Part shown: positions 1 through 11,369 of the stretch, piece by piece
Layout: the number at the start of each line of letters is the position of its first letter
Position numbering within the stretch: the first letter of the stretch is position 1
Assembly (NCBI GenBank): GCA_037953625.1
Contig: CM075651.1
Coordinates: 68,806,501-68,870,500 of the forward strand
DNA length: 64,000 nt
Reading direction: 5' to 3'
From: Crotalaria pallida
Taxonomy: Eukaryota > Streptophyta > Magnoliopsida > Fabales > Fabaceae
Notes under the pieces: generated by a model
The model's database searches: none
What the model was told of the DNA's origin: nothing
Seen by the model: the letters and a program-made list of their open reading frames with translations, nothing else
Program-made: the position numbers and the translations under genes

Positions 1-504
1 GAGTGCCATAGTGAGAGGATTGGTGCCCGAGCCCCGAGGACCTCCCAACAGACGATGAGGTTGATTGAGAGTTTGATCAGCTAAGACTCAGTGCTAGGTG
101 GCAAGTTTTAGTATGTATGACTAGAAAATAGGTAACTCCCCCAGAGTAATGTATTCCACTGCAAGTTCTTAGTATCATGGCTCTATCATGCTGTACCCCG
201 GATAAAGTTTACTTTCATTACTGTTATTTTGAACTAAGTCAAAAAGGGCCTTTATGTTTAAATGATGTTTTGGGTGAACGAGTTTCAAGGTGTGGTGTCT
301 TGTGACCTCTCGGTTTGGAACTTGAAAGATTTTCATGCAACGTGAGAACACAAGTTTTATTAATAATCAAATTTTGAAAAGCCTAAATGCTCTCACGTTC
401 ATGTTATAACAATTTTAAAAAAAAATAAAAAAATTTGGCCCAAATTTTTACTATATTTAATTTAAAGTAATTGTGTTTTCAAGTTGCCGAATCGGGGTGT
501 TACA
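1..504 (+). repeat. E1 5' LTR, 3'-terminal part
   Basis: This is the last 504 bp of the upstream LTR, ending in TGTTACA at 498-504. It aligns to 6825-8202 of the downstream LTR once E2 is removed. Scattered substitutions and small indels (for example in the A-rich run near 415-430) separate the copies, so the insertion is not very recent. Confidence 0.88.
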
Positions 505-2236
505 GTTGTGGTATCAGAGCAATGGTTGATCTAAGTAACTTTATGCGTGGACTTACATGCTCTACTGTGTGACTCTGTGTGTGTGATAGTAATAGGGTAG
601 CGATAGATGAGGATAGAGATGCTAAGAGTATGCTGCTGTTTTCCCGGAATGCGTCGGTCTACGTCTGCAATGGAATCAAGGAGCAGTGGTCGGTACCGTC
701 ATGGATGTTGATGAGTGATTCGACTCTTCTTTGCTGAACTCCTCTTCGAGGTGAACTCCTTTTTGTTTGAAATAACCTTTGAGCTATTGACCTGAGATCT
801 TGTCTTGTGACTAGAATTCTCCTTTCTTGTTGAAGCCTTTCTTGTGTAAACCCTAAGTGTTGTCAAATTGCTTTGGCAAGACGATTGAAAAAGCCTTTTC
901 AGAAAATCTTAGACCCTGTTCTGTCAAAGAAGTTGGATAAATTGTTATGATCATTGACGAACCCAAAGTTTTCTCTTTGACCTTTGGCCAGAAAGTTGTT
1001 CTTTCCTAAAGCTTTAGTGAGAATGTCGAACCCTGACATCCTATACCAGTCAAGTAGATATTCCTAGATTAGGAAGTGAGTTGTGAAGTGCTGTTAGGCA
1101 AGAGTTGCAAAGACCAAAGGAAATAAGGATTAGTTGGTATGAATGAAAGGACGTACGAGTTTTGGAGAAGAATAGGAAATCCCCTTTTAAGTCTTAATTA
1201 AGTGTTGAATTGTGTGAGGTGATTACGACTAAGAGTTTTGATGTCTAATTAATCAAAATGATGGTTTAGATGGTGATAAGATGAGGAGGAACATAAGGTG
1301 ACATTTAGAATTTAGAGTCATAAGTGTTTCAATTGGAGTCGAAGAATGGTTAAAAGGAGGTAAATAGGTGATGACATGGCGAAGTTGGATTAATGGAGAA
1401 GAAGAATTTGTGGTTAGATCCCTTAAGTATTGACCCAAAGTTAGGCTGAAGAGTTAAGATTTGATGTTTTGAGGAATAATAGGTTTCTGAACTGAAGGAA
1501 TTTTGATGGTTTAGAACCGGTGATAAATAGAAAAGGTGGAAAGAGGTTTAGAGTGTTTAAGTTATATGATTAAGTGTTTAAGGTAGGGAGTAAGATGGTA
1601 CACATTTCTTGAGGATTAGTGGTTGTTAGAGAGAAGGAAGATGTAATGGTGAAGTCTAGAAGTCGGATAAGGGCAATTAATTGGTGAGGTGTAAGACAAT
1701 CAGAGGATAGATTGAAGCTAAGTGATGATAAATCTTGTAAGATCGATCAAAAGTGGGGAAGGATGAGAGTTTTAGAGGTTAAGTCTGTGATGAAGAACGT
1801 GGTGTATAGAGATATGATTAATTTAAGTTGGGGAGTAAGTAGAGATGTGAGATTTGGGAATAGCTTAATTAGGCCTGAACTGATGAAGAGAAACCCAACC
1901 CTAGGAGTAGTAGTGTCTTGACCCCAAGTGAGTGTAACCATGTCGTCCTTGAACGTTGTTCTGATGCCATTAAACCCCTTTATTTGATTGATTCAGTGAA
2001 ACCGTATTGTTTGTACCCCATCATGTTATTGTTGAAAGTACCTCCAAGAGATTACTTTTGCAAGTAATCCGTTTGATTTGCCCGTAAGAACGGTGAATAG
2101 ACAGTGCATATCCAAGGACGCGACGATTGCTGCAGTTAAAGAGGGAAAGAATATCTCCGAAGAGCTACGCGTTCACAGATCAGACCCACTCTACGCCGCA
2201 TTTCTCGAGGACGAGAAATCTTCAAGTTGGGGAGAA
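505..2236 (+). other. E1 internal region with primer site and polypurine tract
   Basis: The primer binding site TGGTATCAGAGC (complement of the initiator tRNA-Met 3' end) is at 509-520. The rest is non-coding, with stops in all frames. The polypurine tract AAGTTGGGGAGAA is at 2224-2236, directly before the LTR. The last 100 bases resemble the end of E9 pol: a short frame through 2160-2230 has the FLEDEK-like residues seen after the E9 chromodomain. This suggests the interior is a deletion relic of a Tekay-type pol. I see nothing else in 520-2100. Confidence 0.75.
2200..2219 (+). other. stem-loop upstream of E1 polypurine tract
   Basis: ATTTCTCG and CGAGAAAT form a perfect 8-bp stem around the loop AGGA, five bases before the polypurine tract. 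The same structure lies at the same place in E6, E9 and, with a different stem sequence, E8. Confidence 0.6.
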
Positions 2237-3359
2237 TGTAACACCCCGCATTTTTCCCATATGTGCGTAAACGGACTTTGTCAAAAGAAACCTTGAGGTT
2301 TTGTTTTCTAAAGGATTTTCAGAGGAATATTTTACATAAATGAGAAATAAGGTGTTGATTTTTACGAAGTTTTATAAATGAAATGTTTTTACGAATGAGA
2401 TGTGAATGATTTTGTTGAGTTTGGAATGATTTGATTTATAAAAAAATGAGTTGTGATTTTATTAAAGGATGACTTTTATTTGAAATGAATTTCCTATTGG
2501 ATTTGCTAACTTTGAAAATTCATATCTTTTTAACCGTAACTCGGAATTTTATGATCTTTATATGAAAACGATCATCTTGAAACGAAGAATTTGAAAATGT
2601 AACTTTTGGAATTTTCTGGATTGATTTATAGAAATTTATTTTCTGGATTTGGAAGAACGAATTTTGAAGTGTATCTGGTTACAAAAGATAGCTAGAAACT
2701 CCAAACGAATTTGTCTTTTTGGAAATTCTTTATGTGTATGAAAAGCTTAGTTTTAAAAATCATTTGGAGATTTTAATTATGTTTATTTTATGGAGATGAT
2801 TATTTTACCTTGAAAGAGTTTAAATTTCCTTCATGATGAGAAATGTGTTTTGTAGAAAATAAAATTATTGTCATGACATAAATGTGCCATGTGATATGTG
2901 TTTGGTTTGATATGTGAATGATGAATGATGCATAAAAATGATTGTGTGAATGTGATCCCTTGAAAATATTTGTATTTTGTGTGGATTAGTGATTATAGTG
3001 TCCTACGTGAATGTGATTAGATAATAAAAATATAAGATGTGTGTATGTGTGCATGTATGTGTGTGTGTGCGCGCTACTGTTTTGGTGTGTGTGTGTGTAA
3101 GCTTAAGATTTTAATTTTTAGGACAAAGGATTTATAGGATAAGTGGAACCATTTGGAAATTTAGTGAGATAGGATGGGTAGGAAAATTTAAGGTGGTAGG
3201 GTTAATCATTCTAGAAGTGACCTAATGGCCTAACCTTCTCCACCATGACCCCTTTGATGTGATTCCTTACATGAAAATTTTTAGAAGCCCAAAATCGCCC
3301 CTCCCATTGTGCATGAACCGAATTGGTTCCAAGGGCAAAAGAGTAATCATTCGTTTGCC

Positions 3360-3367
3360 TATAAATA
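3360..3367 (+). promoter_or_regulatory. candidate TATA box in E1 LTR
   Basis: TATAAATA is followed within about 30-60 bases by a pyrimidine-rich stretch rich in TTC, as expected at the U3/R boundary of a plant LTR. No transcript evidence is available, so the start site is inferred. Confidence 0.4.
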
Positions 3368-6300
3368 TATGTAGCCTTAGTTCATTTCCTTAGTTCAATC
3401 TCCATTCTTCTTCTCATTTCACCCAAACACTTCTAAGAGCCCCTCAAACTCTTAGAAAGAAAAAGAGAGAGAGAGAGAGGGTTGGCCGAGAGTGAGAGGA
3501 AGAGGAAGAAGAGAGTTAGCAGTTTGATCAAGCTTGTTCTTTGAAGATCAAGAGTGTTAGGAACTAGGAGATCAACCTCTTCTTGGTAGGTGATTTGAAG
3601 ATCAAGAATAAGATTATGTTAGTTAGGTTTTTCTTGTGGTTTTTTAATTTTTCTTTTTCTTTCTCCTTGCATGTTTTCTTTTATGGCTTGAAAGGTGAGT
3701 GCAAGTGTTGCTTATTCTTGATCATGGACTTTTAAGACATAAAAATGATTTGTAATATGTGAAACCATGGACTTTGTGATTCGGCCATGACTAGGAAACT
3801 AGGTCATGATGCTTTTTAACTTGATTCAAGTCATTGCATGTTAGCTTTATGACTATAAAAGTTGATTTAAGTTGTTGAAATGCTTTGATCTTGAGTTGAT
3901 TTTGATAAAGCTTGAATTTTTGGTTTTGATCTTTAAAAAGCTTTGATCTTTTCCTTGATCTTTGAAAAAGTTGTGATCTCGAGTCATGCATGTGATTTTC
4001 AAACAAAAAGTCTTGATCTTTTCTAATGCATGTCACGGTTTTAGCAAGAAACCAAAGAAAGGAGCTTTTGAAAAATGATTCTTAAAATGATCTATGTGTA
4101 TTTATGTGATTATTTGACAAACAAATATATGATCTAAGCTTACTTGAAGATAAAGTTGAGATCTTTGGCTTTGCATGTTGATTTGATGATGATTTTGGTG
4201 ATTTAAATGCATGCATGTAATGATCCATGTTTAATAAGTAAAAAGTTAAGATCTTGAAGCTTTCATGTTAATTTCAAATGAAAAAAAAATCATGCTTTTC
4301 CTTGATGTATGTCACGGCGTTAATGAAATAAGTAGGGTAACAAGTTTTAAAATGATTTTTAAGCATAAACATGATTTAATTTAAGAATTGATCTTGTGCA
4401 TGTCATGTTTGTGTGAAGGCCATTCGGCCATGATTGATAAAAATGGGATTGATGCTTGTTATTTCATGAAAAGTTGATGCATGTGTGTGTTATGGATGAA
4501 TCTAATGATTTCAAGTTCATGCATGTTATATTTTTGAAGTTTAAAGTATAATCTTAATTTGTTTAAGAAAAAGTTATGAGCTTGAGTTTTAATGGAAATA
4601 TTTAAGAAAAATCTTGTCATGATAATGATTAATGCATGTTGATGTGAGTGAGTGATGCAGTGTAATACTTTGAGAAATTTGCCTTGAAAACCTACATGTC
4701 TTGATTTGATGATATGACTTTTGCATGTTGAAAAAGTGAACCAAATCCTTGTCTTTTGCATGATGATATTCGACCATGAGCTAGAAGAGTAGGGAGTTGT
4801 GTTTGATCATTATTTAGGTTGCATGCATGATGAAACTAGCTAAATCTAGGAGCATAGAAGTGTATGCATGAAATAATCAAATTTAAAGAAAAATAAAAAT
4901 GAAACTTTGAGGTGATGTGTGACTTTAATTGTTGTTTTGATTCAAGTGAAGAAAATGAAATTAAATTGTGAAATTCTCCTCTTGGAAGCTCACGGTTTTT
5001 AGTCCCAAAATAGAGAAAGCAATTTCATTATTTTATGTCTTTGATTGTGGATTAAATCTTTGCAAGATTGTACCTATATGATTCGGCCAATGCATGTTTA
5101 GATGGTTAGAAAATTTTCTCCATGAAATGACCTTTGATAATAACTATATTTTTATGTGCATGATGTTGTATATTTGATGAAAATGATGTGTTAATTTCTT
5201 TTTATCTTTTCGGTTTTTAGAAATGAAAATAAATAAATTGATTGAGTTAATTAAAAAACAAATTTTCATGATGTTAATTCTATGATTCCAAGGTTGAAAA
5301 TTTGTTAGTGATTAGAAATTATTAACCATGAGTAATTCTGTTTTGTAGGACTAATTAAGAGATTAAGTTTCAATTATTTTCTTAAGGATGATTGAGTTGG
5401 TATATTAAGATTGTGATTCAATGATGTGACTTGCATTATGTGAGATGTGTATGCTTTGGAGATTTAATGTGTTGTTTTATGTCAACCGAGTGTGTTTTGA
5501 AAAATTTAGATTGAATTGGATTTATCTTTGAATTTTTTTTATTAGTGAAAACCTATGTCTGGATTTCAAAAGAATTGAGAAATGTTTGATTGAAAAGTAT
5601 AGTTTAAACAATTTAAATCTATTTGGAATTTTATCCTCTTGAACTTTTGTATTATATTGGATGCTTAAGGATAACGATTTTTATAACGTGAATGTTTTAA
5701 ATTAATTTTTTAAGAATGAAATGGAATCTATTTTGATAAAGAGAGTATCTTTGAACTATTTCATGCTTTCTCGAAACCGTTTTAATTATGGATTTGATTT
5801 GAATATGAAATCTTGGGATATTGGCAATGTGTTTTAAAAAAAAAAAGAATTGTTTTAAAAGTGTTTTCAAGAACGAAATTAATGAATTTATTGGAATCAT
5901 TTCTAACGCAAAGGAAAAATGCTCTAGTTCGAACGACGGATGCAAAGGAAACGAGGCAAGGCTAGCGACTGGGAAATCTTGGAAAGCTTTCGAAAGTTTA
6001 CATCATTGAGGTGAGAGAGGGGCTTTCCCTTAAGACGTCGTGGTATTTAGGTAACATATTAGGGCGTCCAATCATCTCAAAGATTGGACTCCGATCTCAT
6101 TAAGCAAAGTAGTGTGATAGCAATTGTTTGTTGGTTTGGCTATTCACATGAAAAGCTGAGATTGGTTTGATTGCTTATAGTTGATATGTTTTTGCTGCTT
6201 AATATGATGCCATGTTTTCTACATGAATTACTTGATTATATTATTTTTCAAAATGATTTATTGGTCAAGCAATGGTGAGACTGTTTTGGAAATTGTTAGT

Positions 6301-6576
6301 ATGCTTTGGTTATGAGATGATAATAGCGAAATTGTGAAAGTAATGAATTAAGACAGAAGAGAAAAGAGTACGGATAAGAATTGTGAAAGTTTTATGAGAA
6401 CTTGATTATGAAGTTGTGTTTATGTTTATATTCATGTTGTTGTTTATTTGATGTTTGTGTTTTGTCTTAATATTTGCCTATTGTAATCCCACACAGTCGA
6501 CATTTAATGTTTTGGGTAGCTCACTCTCTTCTCTTGTACTTTTGCTTTGTATTGGGAAAATTTGTATGAATCTTAG

Positions 6577-6699
6577 ATGGACAATATCGCGAGATTCCAG
6601 CTTATTCGGGAGATAGGAGCATCTCCGTTGAGAGGAGACAATATAACTATGTCCGCCTTTGTCATAGTCTTCATAGAGATAAAGCGGCGAAGGGCATAG
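6577..6699 (+). CDS. small LTR-encoded ORF of E1 (LTR ORF)
   Basis: A 40-codon frame begins MDNIARFQLIR and ends at TAG. It is followed in another frame by an acidic stretch (about 6703-6830, rich in E and D). It lies on the LTR sense strand, downstream of a CACACAG sequence that could be a 3' splice site (AG at 6495-6496). E10 has the same start in both duplicated copies, and E6 has a longer ORF starting MDPVKFTFEIR at the equivalent LTR position. I infer a degraded, frameshifted copy of one LTR-encoded protein. No function is recognised. Confidence 0.35.
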   Translation: MDNIARFQLIREIGASPLRGDNITMSAFVIVFIEIKRRRA

Positions 6700-6940
6700 A
6701 TCATGGAGAGGCTTCCAGCCCGTGAGATGGAGGAAGAGAGAGCACAAGACGACTCCATGGAAGTGACAACGGAAGTGGCAGATGACGACGATTCAGATCG
6801 GTGGTCTGAGGCCGACACGGAGGAGTGCCACAGTGAGAGGATTGGTGCCCGAGCCCCGAGGACCTCCCGACAGACGATGAGGATGATTGAGAGTTTGATC
6901 AGCTAAGACTCAGTGCTAGGTGGCAAGTTTTAGTATGTAT

Positions 6941-7343
6941 TGTAACACCCGGGCTGATGAGGGAGGGGAGTGATCGCCGGTGCAAAGAGGCACGGACAAG
7001 GAGCGGCTCCTGGCAAGGCTTCTAAGGGAGGGGTACATGGATGAACCGACACACCGGAATGAGAGGGTGATCCTGAGACTGTGTAGGAATGGGACTACAC
7101 ATTACAGGAAGGCTTAAATGAATTGATTGGTACTACCCATATCAACAAGATGCATCTTCTTTTCGGTAGCCCATCACATAAGAACTCCATGGTTAAGCGT
7201 GCTTGACTTGGGGTAATTCTGGGATGGGTGACCTCCTGGGAAGTTTTCCCGGGAAGTGTGCGAGTGAGGACAAAGCACGCTGAAAAGACTCGTGTTGGTA
7301 TGTGGGGACAGTCGCAATCCATTTGCCTGCCAGGGATGTTACA
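6941..7343 (+). repeat. E2 5' LTR
   Basis: This 403-bp LTR begins TGTAACACCC and ends GATGTTACA. It carries the 5S-like domain in its 3' half. Confidence 0.93.
7165..7262 (+). ncRNA. 5S rRNA-like domain in E2 5' LTR
   Basis: The segment follows plant 5S rRNA from the CCCATCA..GAACTCC part onward. The A-box-like word TTAAGCGTGCTTG is at 7193-7205 and the intermediate element/C-box run is at 7221-7244. Helix and loop regions outside the promoter words have diverged. In Cassandra elements this region is reported to serve as a polymerase III promoter. This is not a functional ribosomal gene. Confidence 0.8.
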
Positions 7344-7345
7344 AA

Positions 7346-7357
7346 TGGTATCAGAGC
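7346..7357 (+). other. E2 primer binding site
   Basis: TGGTATCAGAGC, complementary to the initiator tRNA-Met 3' end, starts two bases after the 5' LTR. Confidence 0.92.
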
Positions 7358-7390
7358 GGCTCCTCTCCCAGTACGGTGTAGTTTGGGGAC

Positions 7391-7414
7391 GAACCAGGGG
7401 GAAGCTGGTGGGCA
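7391..7414 (+). other. E2 polypurine tract
   Basis: Purine-rich sequence containing AGGGGGAAG ends directly before the 3' LTR at 7415. Confidence 0.75.
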
Positions 7415-7817
7415 TGTAACACCCGGGCTGATGAGGGCGGGGAGTGATCGCCGGTGCAAAGAGGCACGGACAAGGAGCGGCTCCTGGCAAGGCTTCTAAG
7501 GGAGGGGTACATGGATGAACCGACACACCGGAATGAGAGGGTGATCCTGAGACTGTGTAGGAATGGGACTACACATTACAGGAAGGCTTAAATGAATTGA
7601 TTGGTACTACCCATATCAACAAGATGCATCTTCTTTTCGGTAGCCCATCACATAAGAACTCCATGGTTAAGCGTGCTTGACTTGGGGTAATTTTGGGATG
7701 GGTGACCTCCTGGGAAGTTTTCCCGGGAAGTGTGCGAGTGAGGACAAAGCACGCTGAAAAGACTCGTGTTGGTATGTGGGGACAGTCGCAATCCATTTGC
7801 CTTCCAGGGATGTTACA
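7415..7817 (+). repeat. E2 3' LTR
   Basis: This second 403-bp copy differs at about three positions from the first and ends in TGTTACA just before the TSD TGTAT. Confidence 0.93.
7639..7736 (+). ncRNA. 5S rRNA-like domain in E2 3' LTR
   Basis: This is the same domain as in the 5' LTR, shifted by 474 bp. The A-box-like word is at 7667-7679 and the C-box run at 7695-7718, both intact apart from one C-to-T between them. Confidence 0.8.
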
Positions 7818-8202
7818 TGTATGACTAGAAAATAGGTAACTCCCCCAGAGTAATGTATTCCACTGCAAGTTCTTAGTATCATGGCTCTATCATGCTGTAC
7901 CCCGGATAAAGTTTACTTTCATTACTGTTATTTTGAACTAAGTCAAAAAGGGCCTTTATGTTTAAATGATGTTTTGGGTGAACGAGTTTCAAGGTGCGGT
8001 GTCTTGTGACATCTCGGTTTGGAACTTGAAAGATTTTCATGCAACGTGATAACACATGTTTTTTTAATAATCAAATTTTGAAAAGAATAAATGCTCTCAC
8101 GTTCATGTCATAACAGTTTTAAAAAAAAAAATTTGGCCCAAATTTTCACTATATTTAATTTAAAGTAATTGTGTTTTCAAGTTGCCGAATCGGGGTGTTA
8201 CA

Positions 8203-8292
8203 CTCTAGATCATACCCTAGTTCTCAGGTCATCTCCGACCTTTGAGCTAGCCACAGATCTTGGACACTACATCTGGCGCCGTTTGTGGGAAC
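8203..8292 (+). other. E3 5' LTR end and primer binding site
   Basis: About 70 bp of LTR end in CACTACA near 8271. TGGCGCCG at 8274-8281 then starts a primer site of the type used by Tat elements, with TTTGTGGGAACG following. About 350 bp of leader without a convincing gene separate it from gag. Confidence 0.7.
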
Positions 8293-8646
8293 GATAAACC
8301 ATCATTCCCACCCACAATGGTACACACACATGGCAACACCGGAAATAACTCCAGAGACATACGCCAGCAACTTGTAAGAAACCGTCACAGACTTCTCGAA
8401 GGCAGCGCTGACAATGGAAGGGACTTAGAGGGCAGCATTAAGGGTGGAAGAGCCCCACCCCAACCACCCCTACACAGCATCCCTTCCGTCTGATTGGAGA
8501 TTCCAGCTCGCAGCCACCAAACCGCACCCACCCGCACACACAGCGGGCCCTACACCATCCATTCCAGACAAGGAAACCCCAACATGCCCAACCTCGCACG
8601 GAACCACAGATCGGGATGATCCTTTGATGCCCGTGTTTCAGGAGAA

Positions 8647-9800
8647 GTGAAGGAACAGTCCCAAGGTCGTAGAGAAACTCAGCTCGAAGAAATAATCAAA
8701 CAGCTGGCTAAAATGCTGGAGCAACAAGGAAAGGCCATAGCTGACCTCCAACAGATCCACATGAATACGCTTGCTGGATGGGCAGCGGAAACAACCTCAA
8801 TAACTAGACTAGTTCATGATCCGCCAGGTCCAATTACCCTACCCCCACCACCTCCTTTGAACCCCGGCCTAGCAACCACCTATGAAACAAAAAGTAATAC
8901 CCACCCAGACCACCCCTTCACTCCTCGTATCATGGCCTATGAAACACCATCTGCTTTCCTTGGCCCCACCAGTGTCACAAAGTACAACGGATTAACCGAC
9001 CCCCTGGAGCACATCCTATCGTTCGAAGGAGACATGAATTTCTATAATGGTGGAGACGTGATGAAATGCCGAGCCTTCTCCATGACTCTTCAACCACCAG
9101 TGCTAAGGTGGTACTCAGCTTTACCTAGGAAGTCGATCAATTCCTGGGCAGAAATGAAAAAGCTCTTCCTCAACAGATATACAGCAAGTTGCATACAACC
9201 CAAATCCGACCATGCACTGGCTGGAGTAATGCAACTACCAGAAGAGCCATTGAGGGAATATTTGGCTTGTTTCCATTCAAAAGCAGGAACTATACCAAAC
9301 CTTGAACCGAGTTTTGCAGATTTTCTTTTTACCCAAGGACTCTGCAATGGAGACTTTAAAAACTCACTGGTGAGGAAACCACCAAGGGACATGGCAGAAT
9401 TAAGGCACTGCTCCACCAAATTCATAAATATGGAAGAATTTAACAAATGGCAGAAACAGAGAGAAAAGGTGACAGGAGTGAACCCTCTTCCCAGGGCAGA
9501 ATAAGGAGAGAGGATAGAAAGGAAGAGTGGGGAAGAGGACTCAAGAGTGACAGAAGATTCATTCCCAGGGCAAAGTTTGATGAGTATACTCCTCTCACAG
9601 TTTCGAGGAGCCAGATCCTGCAAGAAACTATGCAAACCGACTTGAGAAAGGTCGAAAGGCCTCCCGCATTAAAAAGAAGCTCACAAAAGACCGATCAAAG
9701 TATTGCTCGTACCACGGGGGGTACGGCCATACTACCAATGAATGCACATGGCTATGAGATGTTATTGAACAACTGATAAGGGAAGGGAAGCTCCAGCAAT
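8647..9800 (+). pseudogene. gag: E3 gag (broken)
   Basis: Gag would form the virus-like particle. The first frame (8647-9504, 285 codons) starts with a coiled-coil-like segment (LEEIIKQLAKMLEQQGKAIADL). It continues with the retrotransposon gag core around residues 100-240 (PLEHILSFEGDMNFY, then RWYSALPRKSINSWAEM and PLREYLACF). A frameshift near 9480 moves the continuation to the frame covering 9447-9640. The zinc-knuckle equivalent at about 9698-9745 (C-x2-H-x4-H-x4-C) lies in a third phase and is followed by an in-frame TGA at 9755-9757 where Tat relatives usually have Arg. Confidence 0.8.
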
Positions 9801-9802
9801 AC

Positions 9803-10798
9803 GTGCGAGAAGCTCTCACTCGGCATACCAAAAGAAGAACCCCTTCCCCAAACAGAAATGTTCGTAGAAGAACCCAATCCCCTACAAGACAAACCAATCA
9901 TCCTACCAACCAACAACAGGAAACCAACCAACAGAGAATAGCTATGATAGAGATAGCTAACCCGGATCAATCTCCCCAAAACCTCAAAATTAATACCATT
10001 GCAGGAGGATTTACTGGGGGAGGAGAAACTAGATCTGACAGAAAGAGATATATCAACCAGGTCCTCGCCGTTCATGACCATCCAATCCGCAAGAGAACTT
10101 CGAGGAGTGTCCTAATTAGCTTTAGCGATGACGACTTGGAAGGAATCATACCTAGACACAATGATCCAATGGTAATAACTGCTTTGGTCTACAATTATGA
10201 GGTTGCCAGAATATTTGTTGACCAAGGCAGCTCAGCTGATATTATGTTTTTAAACCTCTTCAAAGCTCTCAATCTGAAAACAGCTAACCTTACCCCTTTG
10301 GAGGGGAAGCTGATCGGCTTTACCAGAGACACGATCGTCCCCAAAGGATATATCCAACTCCCAGTAACTTTAGGGAACCAGCCCTCGGCGAGAACCGAGA
10401 TCATTAAATTTCTTGTGGTAGACTGCCCATCAGCTTACAACGCCATATTCGGAAGAACATGTCTCCAAGCTTTCGGCGCAGTCATCTCAACAATTCACTT
10501 GGCTATGAAGTTTGAGGGCTCGGATGGAAAGATTGTCGCCGTCAAGGCCGAGCAAGATAAAGCCAGGTTGTGTTACAACGCTAGTCTTGCGAAAAGTAAG
10601 AACCAAGAAGAGATTGAACAACCAAAACCAAGCCTAAGCAAGGGAAATGTAATGCTAGTAGACTTGGATGTTAGGGCTGATCAAGATGGCACTAGGCCAA
10701 CTCCTCAAGGGGATTGGGAGTTCATAGAGTTGGATAGGGAAGACCCCACCAGAAGGATAAGGTTGGGTACTGGTCTTCTCGAGACCACAAGAGTATAA
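9803..10798 (+). pseudogene. pro: E3 protease region
   Basis: A 331-codon open frame holds the end of Gag and a retropepsin-like aspartic protease. The active-site block VDQGSSADIMF is at about residues 137-147, with the flap and hydrophobic core (YNAIFGRTCL) about 80 residues later. The catalytic Asp is present. In an intact Tat element the frame would run on into RT. Here it meets a stop at 10796-10798, and E4 follows 56 bp later. Confidence 0.8.
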
Positions 10799-11217
10799 AT
10801 GCTCGAACTTTTAAGCTAGAACAAGGACCTCTTTGCTTGGACCTCGGCGGACATTGTAACATCCCCGATTTTCCCAAATTATTAGGTGCTTTAATTAATA
10901 GAATTTTGATAAGAGTGGTGTTGTTTCCAAGCCTTTGAGTATGTTTAGAATGTGTTTAGAATGTAGGAATTAGCAAGGGTAGGTTTGATGAAATAGAATT
11001 AGTTTAGAAGTGAGTTTTAGAAGTGTAATTATAAGTTAAAGAGCATGGGATCTTAGGAAATTAGGAATTAAATATCCATAGCTCTAAACCCAAATTCCAT
11101 CATTGGATGTGAAGATAAGTGTCTTAGGAATCTTGCCTCAAAATTTGAGCAAGATATGACGGTTAACGAAGAAGTTATGACACTTCGAAGTACAAGGGAT
11201 TAAGTGGGCTGAACAGG

Positions 11218-11369
11218 TTAATCGATTAACACTTGAGTTAATCGATTAAGGCCTGAATGATGCACACGACTTAATCGATTAAGCATGAGGTTAATCGATT
11301 AAGGCCTGAATTTTGGTTTTGGCCAAAATTACACTGGTTAATCAATTAACCACCCAGTTAATCGATTAA
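11218..11369 (+). repeat. array of TTAATCGATTAA palindromes in E4
   Basis: Six copies of the 12-bp palindrome start at 11218, 11238, 11271, 11291, 11338 and 11358. Five are perfect; the fifth has CG changed to CA. Spacers of 8-35 bp differ in sequence. The array begins 363 bp into the LTR. Confidence 0.9.

Larger units (their letters stand above)
6941..7817 (+). mobile_element. Cassandra: E2: Cassandra-type TRIM retrotransposon, full length
   Basis: An 877-bp element has two 403-bp LTRs (6941-7343 and 7415-7817) around only 71 bp. The TSD TGTAT lies at 6936-6940 and 7818-7822. The interior holds a tRNA-Met primer site and a purine-rich tract and no coding capacity. Each LTR carries 5S rRNA-like sequence with the polymerase III internal promoter words, which is diagnostic of Cassandra. 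I found three differences between the LTRs (A/C near 6974, C/T near 7219, G/T near 7329), under 1%, so insertion was recent compared with the host LTR. Mobilisation must be in trans. Confidence 0.95.
1..8202 (+). mobile_element. E1: non-autonomous long-LTR Ty3/gypsy element (LARD-like), 5' end outside window
   Basis: The layout is LTR tail (1-504), a short interior (505-2236) and a 3' LTR (2237-8202). The tail and the end of the 3' LTR match closely (for example 1-110 against 6826-6936) and both end in TGTTACA. The first LTR is followed by an initiator-Met primer site, and a polypurine tract precedes the second LTR. Without the nested E2 and its 5-bp duplication the 3' LTR is about 5,084 bp, far longer than the 1,732 bp interior, and no gag or pol frame survives. 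The same layout in E6 and the Tekay-like polypurine region suggest a derivative mobilised by a chromovirus. The element lies in the 5' LTR of E3. Its TSD cannot be checked because the left end is missing. Confidence 0.85.
2237..8202 (+). repeat. E1 3' LTR (about 5.1 kb), interrupted by Cassandra
   Basis: It begins TGTAACACCCC at 2237 and ends GGGGTGTTACA at 8202. It holds a TG-rich microsatellite (about 3043-3102), a TATA-like site, a GA run (3463-3481), a long AT-rich central part with frequent CATGCATG-like words, and a small sense ORF near 6577. E2 interrupts it at 6941-7817. Homologous sequence recurs as E6 (inverted) and E10 (same orientation). Confidence 0.88.

Noticed and set aside
509..520. 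tRNA-Met-like sequence as a tRNA gene
   Set aside because: Only the 12-base complement of the tRNA 3' end is present, directly after an LTR, so it is a primer binding site.
1712..1921. 69-codon frame in the E1 interior
   Set aside because: No similarity I recognise; overlapping frames are open on both strands; the length is expected by chance.
3043..3102. TG-rich microsatellite as a regulatory element
   Set aside because: A simple sequence repeat with no further support.
7165..7262. Genuine 5S rRNA gene
   Set aside because: It is embedded in a 403-bp LTR present twice with TSD, and it is too diverged outside the promoter words.
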